A DNA stretch of 64,000 nucleotides from Streptomyces sp. B1I3 (lineage in GTDB: Bacteria; Actinomycetota; Actinomycetes; Streptomycetales; Streptomycetaceae): positions 7,090,501 through 7,154,500 of the forward strand of contig NZ_JAUSYD010000001.1 in NCBI RefSeq assembly GCF_030816615.1, written 5' to 3'. Positions 1 through 8,484 of the stretch are shown here, in pieces. Within the stretch, counting starts at the first letter, position 1, and every line of letters starts with the position of its first letter. Made by a program: the position numbers and the translations under genes. The notes below the pieces were generated by a model that made no database searches, was not told the DNA's origin, and worked only from the letters and a program-made list of their open reading frames with translations.

Positions 1-156
1 GTCCCGCGCGGGCACGATCACTGCCACCGAGGGCCAGCGCCCCGGGTCGGCGCGGTCCGGCAGCCGCTGGTCGGTCCGCCAGAAGAACCCCTGCCCCAGC
101 AGCAGCCACACCCACACGACCAGCGAACCGACGGCGATCCAGGCAACGGCGCTCAT
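1..156 (-). CDS. Membrane glycosyltransferase, N-terminal part only
   Basis: The gene runs off the left edge, so only the first 52 codons are visible. They start at an ATG (154-156) and encode one hydrophobic segment (about residues 5-21, rich in V, W and L), a short polar stretch, and then WPSVAVIVPARD. That last motif is the usual opening beta-strand of a GT2-type glycosyltransferase nucleotide-binding fold. An N-terminal membrane segment directly followed by this motif is typical of the hopanoid-associated HpnB-like glycosyltransferases of actinomycetes, but too little is present to be sure of the subfamily. Confidence 0.6.
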   Translation of the reverse strand, partial: MSAVAWIAVGSLVVWVWLLLGQGFFWRTDQRLPDRADPGRWPSVAVIVPARD

Positions 157-214
157 TCGCCGAAGTCTGCCCCACTCCGGCGGGGCCGCGAGGGCAGTCG
201 ACTATGGTGACCGG

Positions 215-1000
215 GTGAAGATCGCACTCATGGATTCGGGAATCGGCCTCCTCGCGGCCGCGGCTGCGGTGCGCCGTCTGCGGCCCGACGCCGATCTGGT
301 GCTGTCGTCCGATCCGGGATCGATGCCCTGGGGACCGCGTGCGCCCGAGGACGTGACCCGCCGCGCCCTCGCCGTCGCGCGTGCCGCCGCGGACCACGGC
401 CCGGAAGCCCTGATCGTCGCGTGCAACACCGCGTCCGTCCACGCCCTGCCTGCCCTGCGGGCCGAGCTGGAGCCGGGTCTGCCGGTCATCGGCACGGTGC
501 CGGCGATCAAGCCGGCCGCTGCCGGCGGCGGCCCCGTCGCCATCTGGGCCACCCCGGCCACCACCGGGAGCCCCTACCAGCGCGGACTGATCCGCGAATT
601 CGCCGGCTCCGTGGGCGTGACCGAGGTGCCCTGCCCCGGGCTCGCCGACGCCGTGGAGCACGCCGACGGGGCGGCGATCGACCGTGCCGTCGCCGCCGCG
701 GCCGCCCTCACCCCGCCCGAGGTGACGCACATCGTCCTCGGCTGCACCCACTACGAACTGGTTGCCGAGCGCATCCGTACCGCCGTACGCCGGCCCGGCC
801 GCCCGCCGGCCGTCCTGTACGGCTCCGCCGAGGCGGTCGCCGCACAGGCGCTGCGCCGCATCGGTATCGCACCCGCTCCGTCGGCCCAACCGCTCGGCAC
901 CCTCGCGGTCCTCCACGGCGGACGGCCCACCGGCCTGCCGGAAGCCGCTCTGGCCTATGCCGAGGGCCTCCTCCTCAAGGCCGTCAGCCCGGCGCTCTGA
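215..1000 (+). CDS. Aspartate/glutamate racemase family protein
   Basis: A 261-residue protein of the Asp/Glu racemase fold. The two catalytic cysteines of the family are visible in ACNTAS (near residue 70) and LGCTHYE (near residue 176), and the N-terminal DSG substrate motif is present. The usual DSGVGG and YGDTARxPYG motifs are altered here (DSGIGLL; SSDPGSMPWG). It may therefore be a divergent racemase rather than the housekeeping cell-wall MurI. The GTG at 215 is the only start that gives the complete first strand KIALMDSG. It faces away from the glycosyltransferase at the left edge, with a gap of about 60 bases. Confidence 0.75.
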   Translation: MKIALMDSGIGLLAAAAAVRRLRPDADLVLSSDPGSMPWGPRAPEDVTRRALAVARAAADHGPEALIVACNTASVHALPALRAELEPGLPVIGTVPAIKPAAAGGGPVAIWATPATTGSPYQRGLIREFAGSVGVTEVPCPGLADAVEHADGAAIDRAVAAAAALTPPEVTHIVLGCTHYELVAERIRTAVRRPGRPPAVLYGSAEAVAAQALRRIGIAPAPSAQPLGTLAVLHGGRPTGLPEAALAYAEGLLLKAVSPAL

Positions 1001-1070
1001 CCCGCCCGGCCGCTCCGGTGTGTCCCCGGCGCCCCTCCCGGAGACACGGAACGTGGGTACGCTGCTGGGC

Positions 1071-1646
1071 ATGACGGACCACCCCGGCAACGCGCGGCAC
1101 GGTTCGAGCCAGGCCCCGACCATGGTCTGGACGGGCCGGGCCACCAACCGTTTCCAGTGGCTGCTCGCGGCCGCGGGAGCGGGATGCCTGGCGCTCGGTA
1201 TCGAACTCGCCGTCGATTCGGCGTGGACCAACGGGATCGCCCCGCTGCTCATGTCCGTCATCGGCTGTCTCGCCGCCGGTCTGCTGATCCTGTTCGGCAC
1301 CCTCGCCTTCGTCCACGTGGCGGTCAAGGTCGACGGTGACGCCCTCGAGGTGCGCTGCGGCCACATCGGGCTGCCCCGGCGGCGGATCCTGCTCACCCAT
1401 GTCGTGGGCGCGGACTTCGCTCCCCAGGTCACTCCGCGCCAATGGGGTGGCTGGGGCTACCGCTGGCGCCCCGAGCAGGGCACCGCGGTGGTCGTACGCC
1501 GGGGCGAAGCCCTTGTCCTGAGACTGGGGGACGGCCGGACCTTCACCGTCACGGTGGACGACGCCGAGGCGGCCGTGCGGTTCATCCGCGACCGGCTTCA
1601 CCTGCCGGCCCCGACCAGGAAGTCCGCGGGCCCCTCGAGCACCTGA
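1071..1646 (+). CDS. Small membrane protein with PH-like C-terminal part
   Basis: I do not recognise a named family. The 191-residue product has two predicted membrane helices (about residues 29-50 and 62-85). They are followed by a soluble region of alternating beta-strands (VDGDALEVRCGHIGLPRRRI, then a W/G-rich loop and VVVRRGEALVLRLGDG) that resembles the bacterial PH-like domains found in small actinobacterial membrane proteins. It lies 70 bases after the racemase-like gene and 173 bases before lnt, all on the same strand. The ATG at 1071 is chosen because the helices begin shortly after it. Confidence 0.65.
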   Translation: MTDHPGNARHGSSQAPTMVWTGRATNRFQWLLAAAGAGCLALGIELAVDSAWTNGIAPLLMSVIGCLAAGLLILFGTLAFVHVAVKVDGDALEVRCGHIGLPRRRILLTHVVGADFAPQVTPRQWGGWGYRWRPEQGTAVVVRRGEALVLRLGDGRTFTVTVDDAEAAVRFIRDRLHLPAPTRKSAGPSST

Positions 1647-1819
1647 ACGGCGGCCACCCGGCGGCGGCCACGCACGAGCGTTTTCGTACAGCCGCCCCGG
1701 GCACCGACCGCCCCGCCACCCGCGTGCCGGGGACGCCTGGCACGCCCCGGCCTCCCCCGGCCGGCCCGGCGACCGGAGTGGCTGCCACCCGCACAGCCGG
1801 CCACCGTAGACTCCGGCAG

Positions 1820-3442
1820 GTGAGCGCCACCATCACCACCGTCGAGCCGCCGTCCGCCCCCGCGCCCCGCGGCCGTAAGCCGTGGCAGCGGCTCGTCCGG
1901 CCGGCCGCAGCCGTGCTCTCCGGCGCACTGCTCTACGCGAGCTTCCCGCCCCGGCCTCTGTGGTGGCTGGTCCTGCCCGGCTTCGCACTCCTGGGCTGGG
2001 TCCTGTCCGCCCGCAGACTGCGGGCCGCGCTGGGCCTCGGCCTCCTGGCGGGCCTCGGTTTCATGCTCCCGCTGCTCCACTGGACGGGCGAGGAGGTCGG
2101 CCCGGTCCCGTGGCTCGCGCTCGCCTTCGCCGAGGCCCTGTTCATCGCCGTGGGCTGCGTGGGCATAGCCGCGGTCTCCCGCCTCGCGTACTGGCCCGTG
2201 TGGGCCGCTGCCGTCTGGACCCTGGACGAGGCGGTCCGCGCCCGCGTCCCGTTCGGCGGCTTCCCCTGGGGCAAGATCGCCTTCGGACAGGCCGACAGTG
2301 TGTTCCTGCCGATCGCCGCGCTCGGCGGCACGCCACTGCTGTCCTTCGCCGTGGTGCTGTGCGGCTTCGGGCTCCTGGCGGTCGTGCGCCAGGTCCGTGC
2401 GTACCGCGCGACCGGCACCGTCGCCCGCACCGCTGTGGTGGCGGCGGTCGTCACCGTCGCGGCCCCCGTCGTGGCGGCACTCGCCTCCCTCCCGCTCGTC
2501 GACGACTCGGCCGAGGAGGGCACCGCCACCGTGGCCGCGATCCAGGGCAACGTGCCGCGCCTGGGGCTCGACTTCAACTCCCAGCGCCGCGCGGTCCTGG
2601 ACAACCACGCCGCCCGTACGGAGCAGCTCGCACGGGACGTCCGGGCGGGCAAGGCGCCCCAGCCCGACTTCGTCCTGTGGCCGGAGAACTCCTCCGACCT
2701 CGACCCGTACCGCAACCCCGACGCCCGGGAGGTGATCGACAAGGCCGTGCGGGCCATCGGCGTCCCCACCGTCATCGGCGCCGTCCTGACACCCGACACG
2801 GGGGATCTCCGTAACACCCTGATCCAGTGGGACCCGGAGAGCGGCCCCGTCGACACGTACGACAAGCGGCACATCCAGCCGTTCGGCGAGTACATGCCGA
2901 TGCGGTCGTTCGTACGCCTCTTCAGCAAGGACGTCGACCGGGTGCAGCGGGACTTCGGGTCCGGGAGCAAGGTCGGCGTGTTCGACCTGGCGGGCACCGA
3001 GGTCGGGTTCGTCACCTGCTACGAGGCCGCGTTCGACGACGCCGTACGGGACACCGTCGAGCACGGTGGCCGGCTGATCGCCGTCCCGAGCAACAACGCG
3101 ACCTTCGGGCGCAGCGAGATGACCTACCAGCAGCTGGCGATGTCCCAGGTACGGGCGGTCGAGCACGGCCGCTCCGTCGTCGTACCCGTCACCAGCGGGG
3201 TCAGCGCCGTCATCCGGCCGGACGGCACGATCGTGCGTAAGACCGCGATGTTCACCCCGGACGCCCTGGTCGACGAGGTGCCGCTGCGCTCCTCGCTCAC
3301 GCCCGCCACCCGGCTGGGAGCCCTGCCCGAAGGCCTCCTCGCGCTGGTCGCCGTCGCCGGGCTCGGCTGGGTGACCATCCGGTCCGTACGCACCAGGAAG
3401 GACCGGAGGACGGGGCCGGGGGACGTCCCGGCGGCCACGTAG
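1820..3442 (+). CDS. lnt: Apolipoprotein N-acyltransferase
   Basis: Transfers the third acyl chain to the N-terminal cysteine of lipoproteins in the cytoplasmic membrane. The 540-residue protein has a block of hydrophobic helices (about residues 25-225) and then a nitrilase-type catalytic domain. The Glu-Lys-Cys triad can be read as Glu289 in WPENSS, Lys349 in YDKRHIQPFGEYMP and Cys400 in TCYEAAF. A last membrane helix (near residue 505-523) returns the chain to the membrane. The GTG at 1820 is preferred over upstream starts because translation before it is low-complexity Pro/Arg sequence. The length fits actinobacterial Lnt. Confidence 0.93.
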   Translation: MSATITTVEPPSAPAPRGRKPWQRLVRPAAAVLSGALLYASFPPRPLWWLVLPGFALLGWVLSARRLRAALGLGLLAGLGFMLPLLHWTGEEVGPVPWLALAFAEALFIAVGCVGIAAVSRLAYWPVWAAAVWTLDEAVRARVPFGGFPWGKIAFGQADSVFLPIAALGGTPLLSFAVVLCGFGLLAVVRQVRAYRATGTVARTAVVAAVVTVAAPVVAALASLPLVDDSAEEGTATVAAIQGNVPRLGLDFNSQRRAVLDNHAARTEQLARDVRAGKAPQPDFVLWPENSSDLDPYRNPDAREVIDKAVRAIGVPTVIGAVLTPDTGDLRNTLIQWDPESGPVDTYDKRHIQPFGEYMPMRSFVRLFSKDVDRVQRDFGSGSKVGVFDLAGTEVGFVTCYEAAFDDAVRDTVEHGGRLIAVPSNNATFGRSEMTYQQLAMSQVRAVEHGRSVVVPVTSGVSAVIRPDGTIVRKTAMFTPDALVDEVPLRSSLTPATRLGALPEGLLALVAVAGLGWVTIRSVRTRKDRRTGPGDVPAAT

Positions 3443-3451
3443 GCTCGTCGC

Positions 3452-3931
3452 ATGTCTACTCCCGACTTCATCCGAGCCATCCGCGCGACCGCGGGTCACC
3501 AGTTGCTCCTGCTGCCGGGCGTCACCGCGATCGTGTTCGACGACGAGGGGCGCGTGCTGCTCGGCCGACGGTCCGACACCGGGAAGTGGTCGGTCATCGG
3601 AGGCATCTCCGAGCCGGGGGAGGAGCCGGCGGCGACGGCGGAGCGTGAGGTGTACGAGGAGACGGCCGTGCGCTGCGTCGCCGAGCGGGTCGTGCTCACC
3701 CAGGCCCTGAAGCCGGTGCAGTACGCCAACGGGGACCGGTGCCAGTACCTCGACGTCACCTTCCGCTGCCGGGCGACCGGCGGAGAGGCAAGGGTGAACG
3801 ACGACGAGTCGCTGGAAGTGGCGTGGTTCTCCGTGGACGCCCTTCCGCCGCTCAGTGAGTTCTCGCTGTTCCGGATCAAGCAGTCCCTCAACGACGGGCC
3901 CACCTGGTTCGAGCCGACACCGCGCGCCTGA
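3452..3931 (+). CDS. Nudix hydrolase
   Basis: A 159-residue Nudix family pyrophosphohydrolase. The Nudix box is complete from Gly51: GG-I-SEPGEEPAATAEREVYEET, with the REVYEE metal-binding core at 65-70. It starts nine bases after the lnt stop and is probably cotranscribed with it. The short N-terminal helix before the strand GVTAIVFDDEGRVLLGRR is normal for small ADP-ribose/NTP-type Nudix enzymes. The substrate cannot be told from sequence. Confidence 0.9.
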   Translation: MSTPDFIRAIRATAGHQLLLLPGVTAIVFDDEGRVLLGRRSDTGKWSVIGGISEPGEEPAATAEREVYEETAVRCVAERVVLTQALKPVQYANGDRCQYLDVTFRCRATGGEARVNDDESLEVAWFSVDALPPLSEFSLFRIKQSLNDGPTWFEPTPRA

Positions 3932-3954
3932 GCGGGGTCCGCTGAGCGTGGGGC

Positions 3955-3988
3955 GGGCCTGGCTCCGCCCGTGGGCGGAGTCAGGCCC
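3955..3988. terminator. Bidirectional hairpin terminator
   Basis: Arms GGGCCTGGCTCCGCCC (3955-3970) and GGGCGGAGTCAGGCCC (3973-3988) pair over 16 bases with one G-T wobble. It lies between two convergent genes (Nudix hydrolase and MFS transporter), so it can end both transcripts. Confidence 0.8.
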
Positions 3989-4006
3989 GTGCGCGTGGAC
4001 GGTCCC

Positions 4007-5419
4007 TCAGACCGTGCGGGCGTCCGAAGGCAGCGTGGCCCGGTCCCCGGCGCCCTCCGGCCCTTCGGTGCCGGCCTGGGGACCGGCGGCCGTCCCGAGA
4101 TCCGAGAGGTCCCGGTGCCTGGTCTCCTTGGCGCAGACGATCGCCACGACGGTGATCAGGGCGGCGGCTATCACGTACAGCGAGATCGGTGTCGAACTGC
4201 CGAAGTCGGCGAGCAGTGCGGTGGCGATGAGCGGGGCGGGCGCCCCCGCCGCTACCGACGAGAACTGCGCGCCGATCGACGCCCCCGAGTAGCGCATCCG
4301 CGTCGCGAACATCTCCGCGAAGAACGCTGCCTGCGGGGCGTACATGGCGCCGTGGAAGATCAGCCCCACGGTGACGGCGAGCAGCAGGCTGCCGAAGCTC
4401 CGGCTGTCGATCAGCGCGAAGAACGGGAACATCCACAGACCCACGCCGACCGCCCCGACCAGATACACCGGCCTTCGCCCCACCCGGTCGGACAGCGCAC
4501 CCCACAGCGGGATCACGGCGAAGTGCACGGCGGAGGCGATGAGTACGGCGTTGAGCGCCGTCTGCTTGCTCAGATCCGCCGATGTCGTCGCGTACACGAG
4601 GATGAACGCGGTGATCACGTAGTAGCTGATGTTCTCGGCCATCCGCGCGCCCATGGCGATGAGCACGTCCCGCCAGTGATGACGCAGGACGGCCACCAGC
4701 GGCATTTTCTCGTCGGGTTCGGAGGCGGCCTTGCGCTCCTGGGCCTGGGCCAGCGCCGCCTTGAACACAGGTGATTCGTCGACAGAGAGACGAATCCACA
4801 GACCGAGGACCACCAGTACACCGGAGAGGAGGAAGGGGATGCGCCAGCCCCACGCCTCGAAGGTGGACTCGGACATGAGCGCGGTGAGCGCGGACAGCAC
4901 CCCGGTCGCCAGCAACTGCCCGGCAGGGGCCCCTGTCTGAGGCCACGACGCCCAGAACCCGCGCCGCCGGGCGTCCCCGTGCTCCGACACCAGCAGGACG
5001 GCTCCGCCCCATTCGCCCCCGAGGGCGAAACCCTGGATGAGCCGCAGGACGGTGAGCAGGACGGGGGCGGCGGCTCCGACGGTGGCGTGCGTCGGCAGGA
5101 GCCCGATGGCGAACGTGGCACCACCCATCATCAACAGGCTCAGCACCAGCAGCTTCTTGCGCCCGAGCCGGTCGCCGTAATGACCGAAGACCAGGGCCCC
5201 TAGGGGGCGCGCCGCGAAGCCGACCGCATAGGTGAGGAAGGAGAGAAGGGTTCCGACGAGCGGGTCGGAGTCGGGGAAGAACAGCTTGTTGAAGACCAGC
5301 GCTGCAGCCGATCCGTAGAGGAAGAAGTCGTACCACTCCACGGTGGTCCCGACGAGGCTCGCGGCGACGATGCGGCGGAGGTTGGACGGGGGTGGGGGAG
5401 CGGTTGCGGGGGCGGCCAT
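4007..5419 (-). CDS. MFS transporter, metabolite:H+ symporter type
   Basis: A 470-residue inner-membrane transporter with about 12 hydrophobic segments. The beginning VGTTVEWYDFFLYG and the loop GHYGDRLGRKKLL are hallmarks of the metabolite:H+ symporter (MHS) branch of the major facilitator superfamily (relatives of ShiA, ProP, KgtP). A second signature loop, WGALSDRVGRRP, precedes helix 8. Substrates in this branch include organic acids, betaines and shikimate, and I cannot choose among them. The ATG at 5417-5419 has GGAAG upstream. A GTG three codons earlier would overlap that ribosome-binding site. The C-terminal 40 residues are polar and Gly/Ala rich. Confidence 0.9.
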   Translation of the reverse strand: MAAPATAPPPPSNLRRIVAASLVGTTVEWYDFFLYGSAAALVFNKLFFPDSDPLVGTLLSFLTYAVGFAARPLGALVFGHYGDRLGRKKLLVLSLLMMGGATFAIGLLPTHATVGAAAPVLLTVLRLIQGFALGGEWGGAVLLVSEHGDARRRGFWASWPQTGAPAGQLLATGVLSALTALMSESTFEAWGWRIPFLLSGVLVVLGLWIRLSVDESPVFKAALAQAQERKAASEPDEKMPLVAVLRHHWRDVLIAMGARMAENISYYVITAFILVYATTSADLSKQTALNAVLIASAVHFAVIPLWGALSDRVGRRPVYLVGAVGVGLWMFPFFALIDSRSFGSLLLAVTVGLIFHGAMYAPQAAFFAEMFATRMRYSGASIGAQFSSVAAGAPAPLIATALLADFGSSTPISLYVIAAALITVVAIVCAKETRHRDLSDLGTAAGPQAGTEGPEGAGDRATLPSDARTV

Positions 5420-5428
5420 GGATACCAC

Positions 5429-5911
5429 TTCCGGACAGTTGGCGGGGACGTTGCTGTGTCGCCATACCGTAGGAAGGGGCAGGTCAGGGGCGTATGTGGT
5501 GGGACACCATAGTTCGGGTGACAGGTGTGCGGGCGGGCGCTACGAGGAGGTGGTCCGGGGGCGATCATGCCGCGCCTGGAGGGCCGGGAAGGGTCTGTCC
5601 GCCGAGTGGTGCGGGGCAGAGATGGCGTCGGGGAACGTTCAGTTCGTCATCCGGTACTTTCCGCTTGCCCGTTGCCCGTTGCCCGGTCCAGCGAACTGAC
5701 GTGACGGCGCGAGGTGCCCTCTGAGTCCTCTCAGCGGCACGCCTCTGTGTTCCTTCAGCGGCACGTTCGCGCGACGCGGGCGCGCGCGGTCGGGGGAGCC
5801 CGCGAAGGCGACGGTGGTGTTGGTTTCCCCGCTGCAGAAGCCGGGCAGCCGGCGCCGCCTATGCGTTGTCGCTGGGGGAGGTGTCCTCGCCGTACGGCCT
5901 CCGCAAGGGGC
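5429..5911. other. Intergenic region upstream of MHS transporter
   Basis: No convincing coding frame. The part next to 5420-5520 should hold the transporter promoter. A short inverted repeat TGGTGGGACACCA (5497-5509, 5-base arms, 3-base spacer) lies about 80 bases before its start and could be a regulator site. I see nothing recognisable in 5560-5911. Confidence 0.4.
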
Positions 5912-6607
5912 TCAGGCCATGCGCCGTATCCAGATGATGAGCAGGCATGCGCCGGCCAGCACTGCGCCGAGCGCTGCGGCCTTTCGTGCCTGCGGCGCCC
6001 GTGTGTCGCCGGGCATGAGATCGCGGGCACGGTCGAAGGCGCTGAGAGGGACGCCGAGGACGGCGTTGCCGGGAGGCCGACGGGGCACGGCTGGGTGCGG
6101 GTGGGTGGGGGCTGTCCGGCGCACGCTTTCCCACGCCGCCCCCAGGCGGCGCAGACGCCGGATGGTCAGGGACTGCTGCAGGCGCGGCAGCAGCAGGTCC
6201 TCCTCGTCCCGGACGTCCTGGCGGATCAGAGAAAAGGCCCGCCTCACCGTCTCCTCGTGCTTCGGGTCCCCAGGCCCCATGCGCTCCATCTCTGCGATCA
6301 GATCGTTGATCTCCTGATGCTCCTTCTCCACACGGGAAGTGAGCTCATGGCCGTCAGGCGACAGGCGACGGAGCACAGGCCAGAGCACGACCTCTTCGGC
6401 GAAGGCATGGCTGAACGTGAGCCGAACGATGGCTTCGAGCCGCCTCTGCCGCTGGTCCGGCGCTCCCTCGCCGGACTCGTGGAGCTTCATCAGGCGATCG
6501 AGCTCGGCGTGGTCGCGCCGCTGCCGCACCAGGACACTGCCGCCGCCTCCTAGTTGCCGAACGCTTTGATCGGATATGGAGATCGTTCCGCTCTCTTCCG
6601 CAGCCAT
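5912..6607 (-). CDS. Hemerythrin-like protein with C-terminal membrane anchor
   Basis: The 231-residue product carries a four-helix HHE cation-binding (hemerythrin) domain. Candidate di-iron ligands are His33, His67, Glu71 (SHAFAEEVVLWP) and His97 (EKEHQEIND), followed by RDEEDLLLPRLQ. After a Pro-rich linker it ends in one hydrophobic helix (AALGAVLAGACLLIIWI, about residues 210-227) and RRMA, so it looks tail-anchored in the membrane with the iron domain in the cytoplasm. Such proteins sense or buffer oxygen, NO or peroxide. The partner is unknown. The start at 6607 (ATG) is the first in frame. Confidence 0.85.
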   Translation of the reverse strand: MAAEESGTISISDQSVRQLGGGGSVLVRQRRDHAELDRLMKLHESGEGAPDQRQRRLEAIVRLTFSHAFAEEVVLWPVLRRLSPDGHELTSRVEKEHQEINDLIAEMERMGPGDPKHEETVRRAFSLIRQDVRDEEDLLLPRLQQSLTIRRLRRLGAAWESVRRTAPTHPHPAVPRRPPGNAVLGVPLSAFDRARDLMPGDTRAPQARKAAALGAVLAGACLLIIWIRRMA

Positions 6608-7015
6608 ATGTCGATTTTCTACCTTTGCCGACGCTTCTGCCTGTTCGTCATCGGATTCCTCGGTCGGGATCGGATCCCCGGCCTGCTCGGAGGGGCGGCT
6701 GCCGGGCGTGGCTTCATCGGCGGGGCGGTTCTGCCTGCCGGCTCAGGGCGCCGGTGCGCTCACTGATCGTTGACGGACGGGTCGAGCCGCACGACGTGTG
6801 CCCGGCAATCCTGGTCGGCAGGGGTGCCTGGGGGCGTTCCGGAGCGCACCGGCCCGGTGAGGCGTGCCGGTCGCCCGGTGGAACGCACCGGCCCGGTGAG
6901 GCGTGCCGGTCAGGTGGAACGCACCGGTCCGGTGGTCACGGCCGGACACGCGGCGCGGCCCGGTACGACGTCCGCAAGGGACTTCGCACCGGGCCGCCGT
7001 ACGTCCGAAGGCCGC
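6608..7015. other. Intergenic region with tandem repeat
   Basis: No supported gene. It contains the imperfect tandem repeat at 6841-6935 and presumably the hemerythrin promoter just after 6607. Confidence 0.4.
6841..6935. repeat. Imperfect tandem repeat, 36-39 bp unit
   Basis: Two full units and a partial third start at 6841, 6880 and 6916. The unit begins GGA(G/A)CGCACCGG(C/T)CCGGTG and continues AGGCGTGCCGGT. Unit length differs by three bases between copies. It lies in a gene-free interval. Confidence 0.7.
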
Positions 7016-7618
7016 TCAGATCCGCAGGAGCTGCTCCCCGGCGTCACGGTAGCGCTGCAGCGCCACCCGCAGTTCCTCGGTCCGGGTCTCACTGTCCTGG
7101 CCCTGCCAGCCCGCGCGCAGCTCACGCCTGCGCTCCTCGAGTGCCTGCGTCAGATCCGCCACGATCCGGTCGAAGGCGCTGTCGGCCTCCTCGACGGCAT
7201 GGCGCGGGTTCTCCACGAAGTCGGTGACGGCCTGCTGCATGCGCAGTGACAGGGCGTCCCGCCCCTCGGGGGGCAGGAGGGACAGGCCGGTGTGCCTGCC
7301 CTCGGCCGCGTCCGCAGGCCGGCCACCCGCCGGGGCGGGGGCGGCGGCGGAGGCGGCATCCCGGCCGGTGGCCTCCGTGCCGGGCATCCGGACCCCGCTC
7401 CGCTCCGGCCCCGTGGAGTGCTGCGATCCGGGCGGGGCGGTGTGCGGCGTGCCCGGTTCCGGGGCCATGGTGTGCCGCTCCTGCTCCGGGGTCTTCGCCG
7501 GCGGCACGGCCTGCGGGAGTCCGCCGGTGGGGCGGGGCTGCGTGGCGTGCCGCGTTTCCGGCGCGGGCCGGGACTCCTCGTCGGCGGGCAGTCCGAAGCG
7601 TTCGGTGTTGTGCGTCAT
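7016..7618 (-). CDS. Conserved-looking soluble protein, second of a coupled paralogous pair
   Basis: No named family recognised. The first 110 residues are Pro/Ala/Gly rich and probably disordered. The last 85 are predicted helical and contain FVENPRHAVEEAD and RTEELRVALQRYRDAGEQLL. The product of the gene just upstream has matching blocks (FIDSPVEAVAEAD; STEELREALVEARALFDVLL), so the two share one helical module. The ATG (7616-7618) overlaps the upstream stop as ATGA, so translation is coupled. It has no signal peptide or membrane segment, so it is probably cytoplasmic. Confidence 0.65.
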   Translation of the reverse strand: MTHNTERFGLPADEESRPAPETRHATQPRPTGGLPQAVPPAKTPEQERHTMAPEPGTPHTAPPGSQHSTGPERSGVRMPGTEATGRDAASAAAPAPAGGRPADAAEGRHTGLSLLPPEGRDALSLRMQQAVTDFVENPRHAVEEADSAFDRIVADLTQALEERRRELRAGWQGQDSETRTEELRVALQRYRDAGEQLLRI

Positions 7619-8208
7619 GCCGTCGTCCTTCCGTCGGTCCCGTGCCGGCCCGTCTTCCCGTGTCCCGGGTGGACGTGCTCGGCGGGCGTGTCTCCGAGCA
7701 GTACGTCGAACAGCGCTCGCGCCTCGACCAGCGCCTCGCGCAGTTCCTCCGTGCTGCTCCGGTCGCGCACCGCACTGTGCACCTTGCGGTATCCGTCGAT
7801 CTGCTCGGCATGGTGCACGGAGAGTGCGGCCGTCTGCTCCTCGAAGCCGGCGCCGTCCGGGAAGCCGCGGTCACGGGCCAGCCGCGCCAGCAGCGCGTCG
7901 GCCTCGGCGACCGCCTCCACGGGCGAGTCGATGAAGGTCTCCTGGATGATCGCCCAGCGACCGGCGTAGGCCTCGCGCGCCTCGGGGCTCAGCGGCCGCT
8001 CGTGCAAGGAGCCGTGCAGCCTCACCCGCTCGGCGAGCTCGTGCTCGGCGGCCTTCGTGTCCCCGCCGTGCCGGGCGACCGTGCGCTCGTACTCGGGTCC
8101 GAAGCGGCGGCGCAGGCCCTGGCCCCCGCCTTTCCGGGCACGGATGAGGAAGTACGCGATTGCTGCCAGCAGGACGACGGCAACGATGATCACCACGGTC
8201 GTCGTCAT
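7615..8208 (-). CDS. Membrane-anchored protein, first of a coupled paralogous pair
   Basis: The 197-residue product begins with a single membrane helix (TTTVVIIVAVVLLAAIAYFL) and a positive stop-transfer stretch. A soluble helical region follows, starting FGPEYERTVARHGGD and carrying FIDSPVEAVAEADALLARL and STEELREALVEARALFDVLL. Those blocks are repeated in the overlapping downstream gene. Proteins of this pattern are frequent as unnamed proteins in Streptomyces. The ATG at 8206-8208 places the helix at the N-terminus. An open frame continues upstream but is low-complexity. It is coupled by a 4-base overlap to the next gene. Confidence 0.7.
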   Translation of the reverse strand: MTTTVVIIVAVVLLAAIAYFLIRARKGGGQGLRRRFGPEYERTVARHGGDTKAAEHELAERVRLHGSLHERPLSPEAREAYAGRWAIIQETFIDSPVEAVAEADALLARLARDRGFPDGAGFEEQTAALSVHHAEQIDGYRKVHSAVRDRSSTEELREALVEARALFDVLLGDTPAEHVHPGHGKTGRHGTDGRTTA

Positions 8209-8399
8209 GACAGGCGCTCCTGTCGGTCGGCGGTCGATGCGTCGTGCAGTGCCACGGTCGTCAACTCCTCTCGGATCAGGGCCCGGCCGAAGCTCTTGCC
8301 CGGCGGTGCGCAAGCTGCGTGTACCCCCTTTCGCTCGTTCATGCCAGGAGCTGCCCGGTTTGTGGGAGCCCGGAAAGAGCCGGACCACCTCGGACGTGG

Positions 8400-8438
8400 A
8401 GGTGCCCTCCCGCGTGCGGCTCGGGCGGGAGGGCACCT
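8400..8438. terminator. Hairpin terminator of the mannanase gene
   Basis: A perfect 14-base stem, AGGTGCCCTCCCGC (8400-8413) with its complement (8425-8438) and an 11-base loop. It lies about 50 bases after the mannanase stop on the minus strand, before the next minus-strand gene. Confidence 0.75.
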
Positions 8439-8455
8439 ACTCGACGCCCGCCTGT

Positions 8456-8480
8456 ACAGGACAGGACAGGACAGGACAGG
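8456..8480. repeat. ACAGG pentanucleotide repeat, five copies
   Basis: Five perfect copies of ACAGG in tandem between the mannanase stop codon (8485-8487) and the hairpin at 8400-8438. It is a simple-sequence tract of slippage type. Confidence 0.85.
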
Positions 8481-8484
8481 TTGG

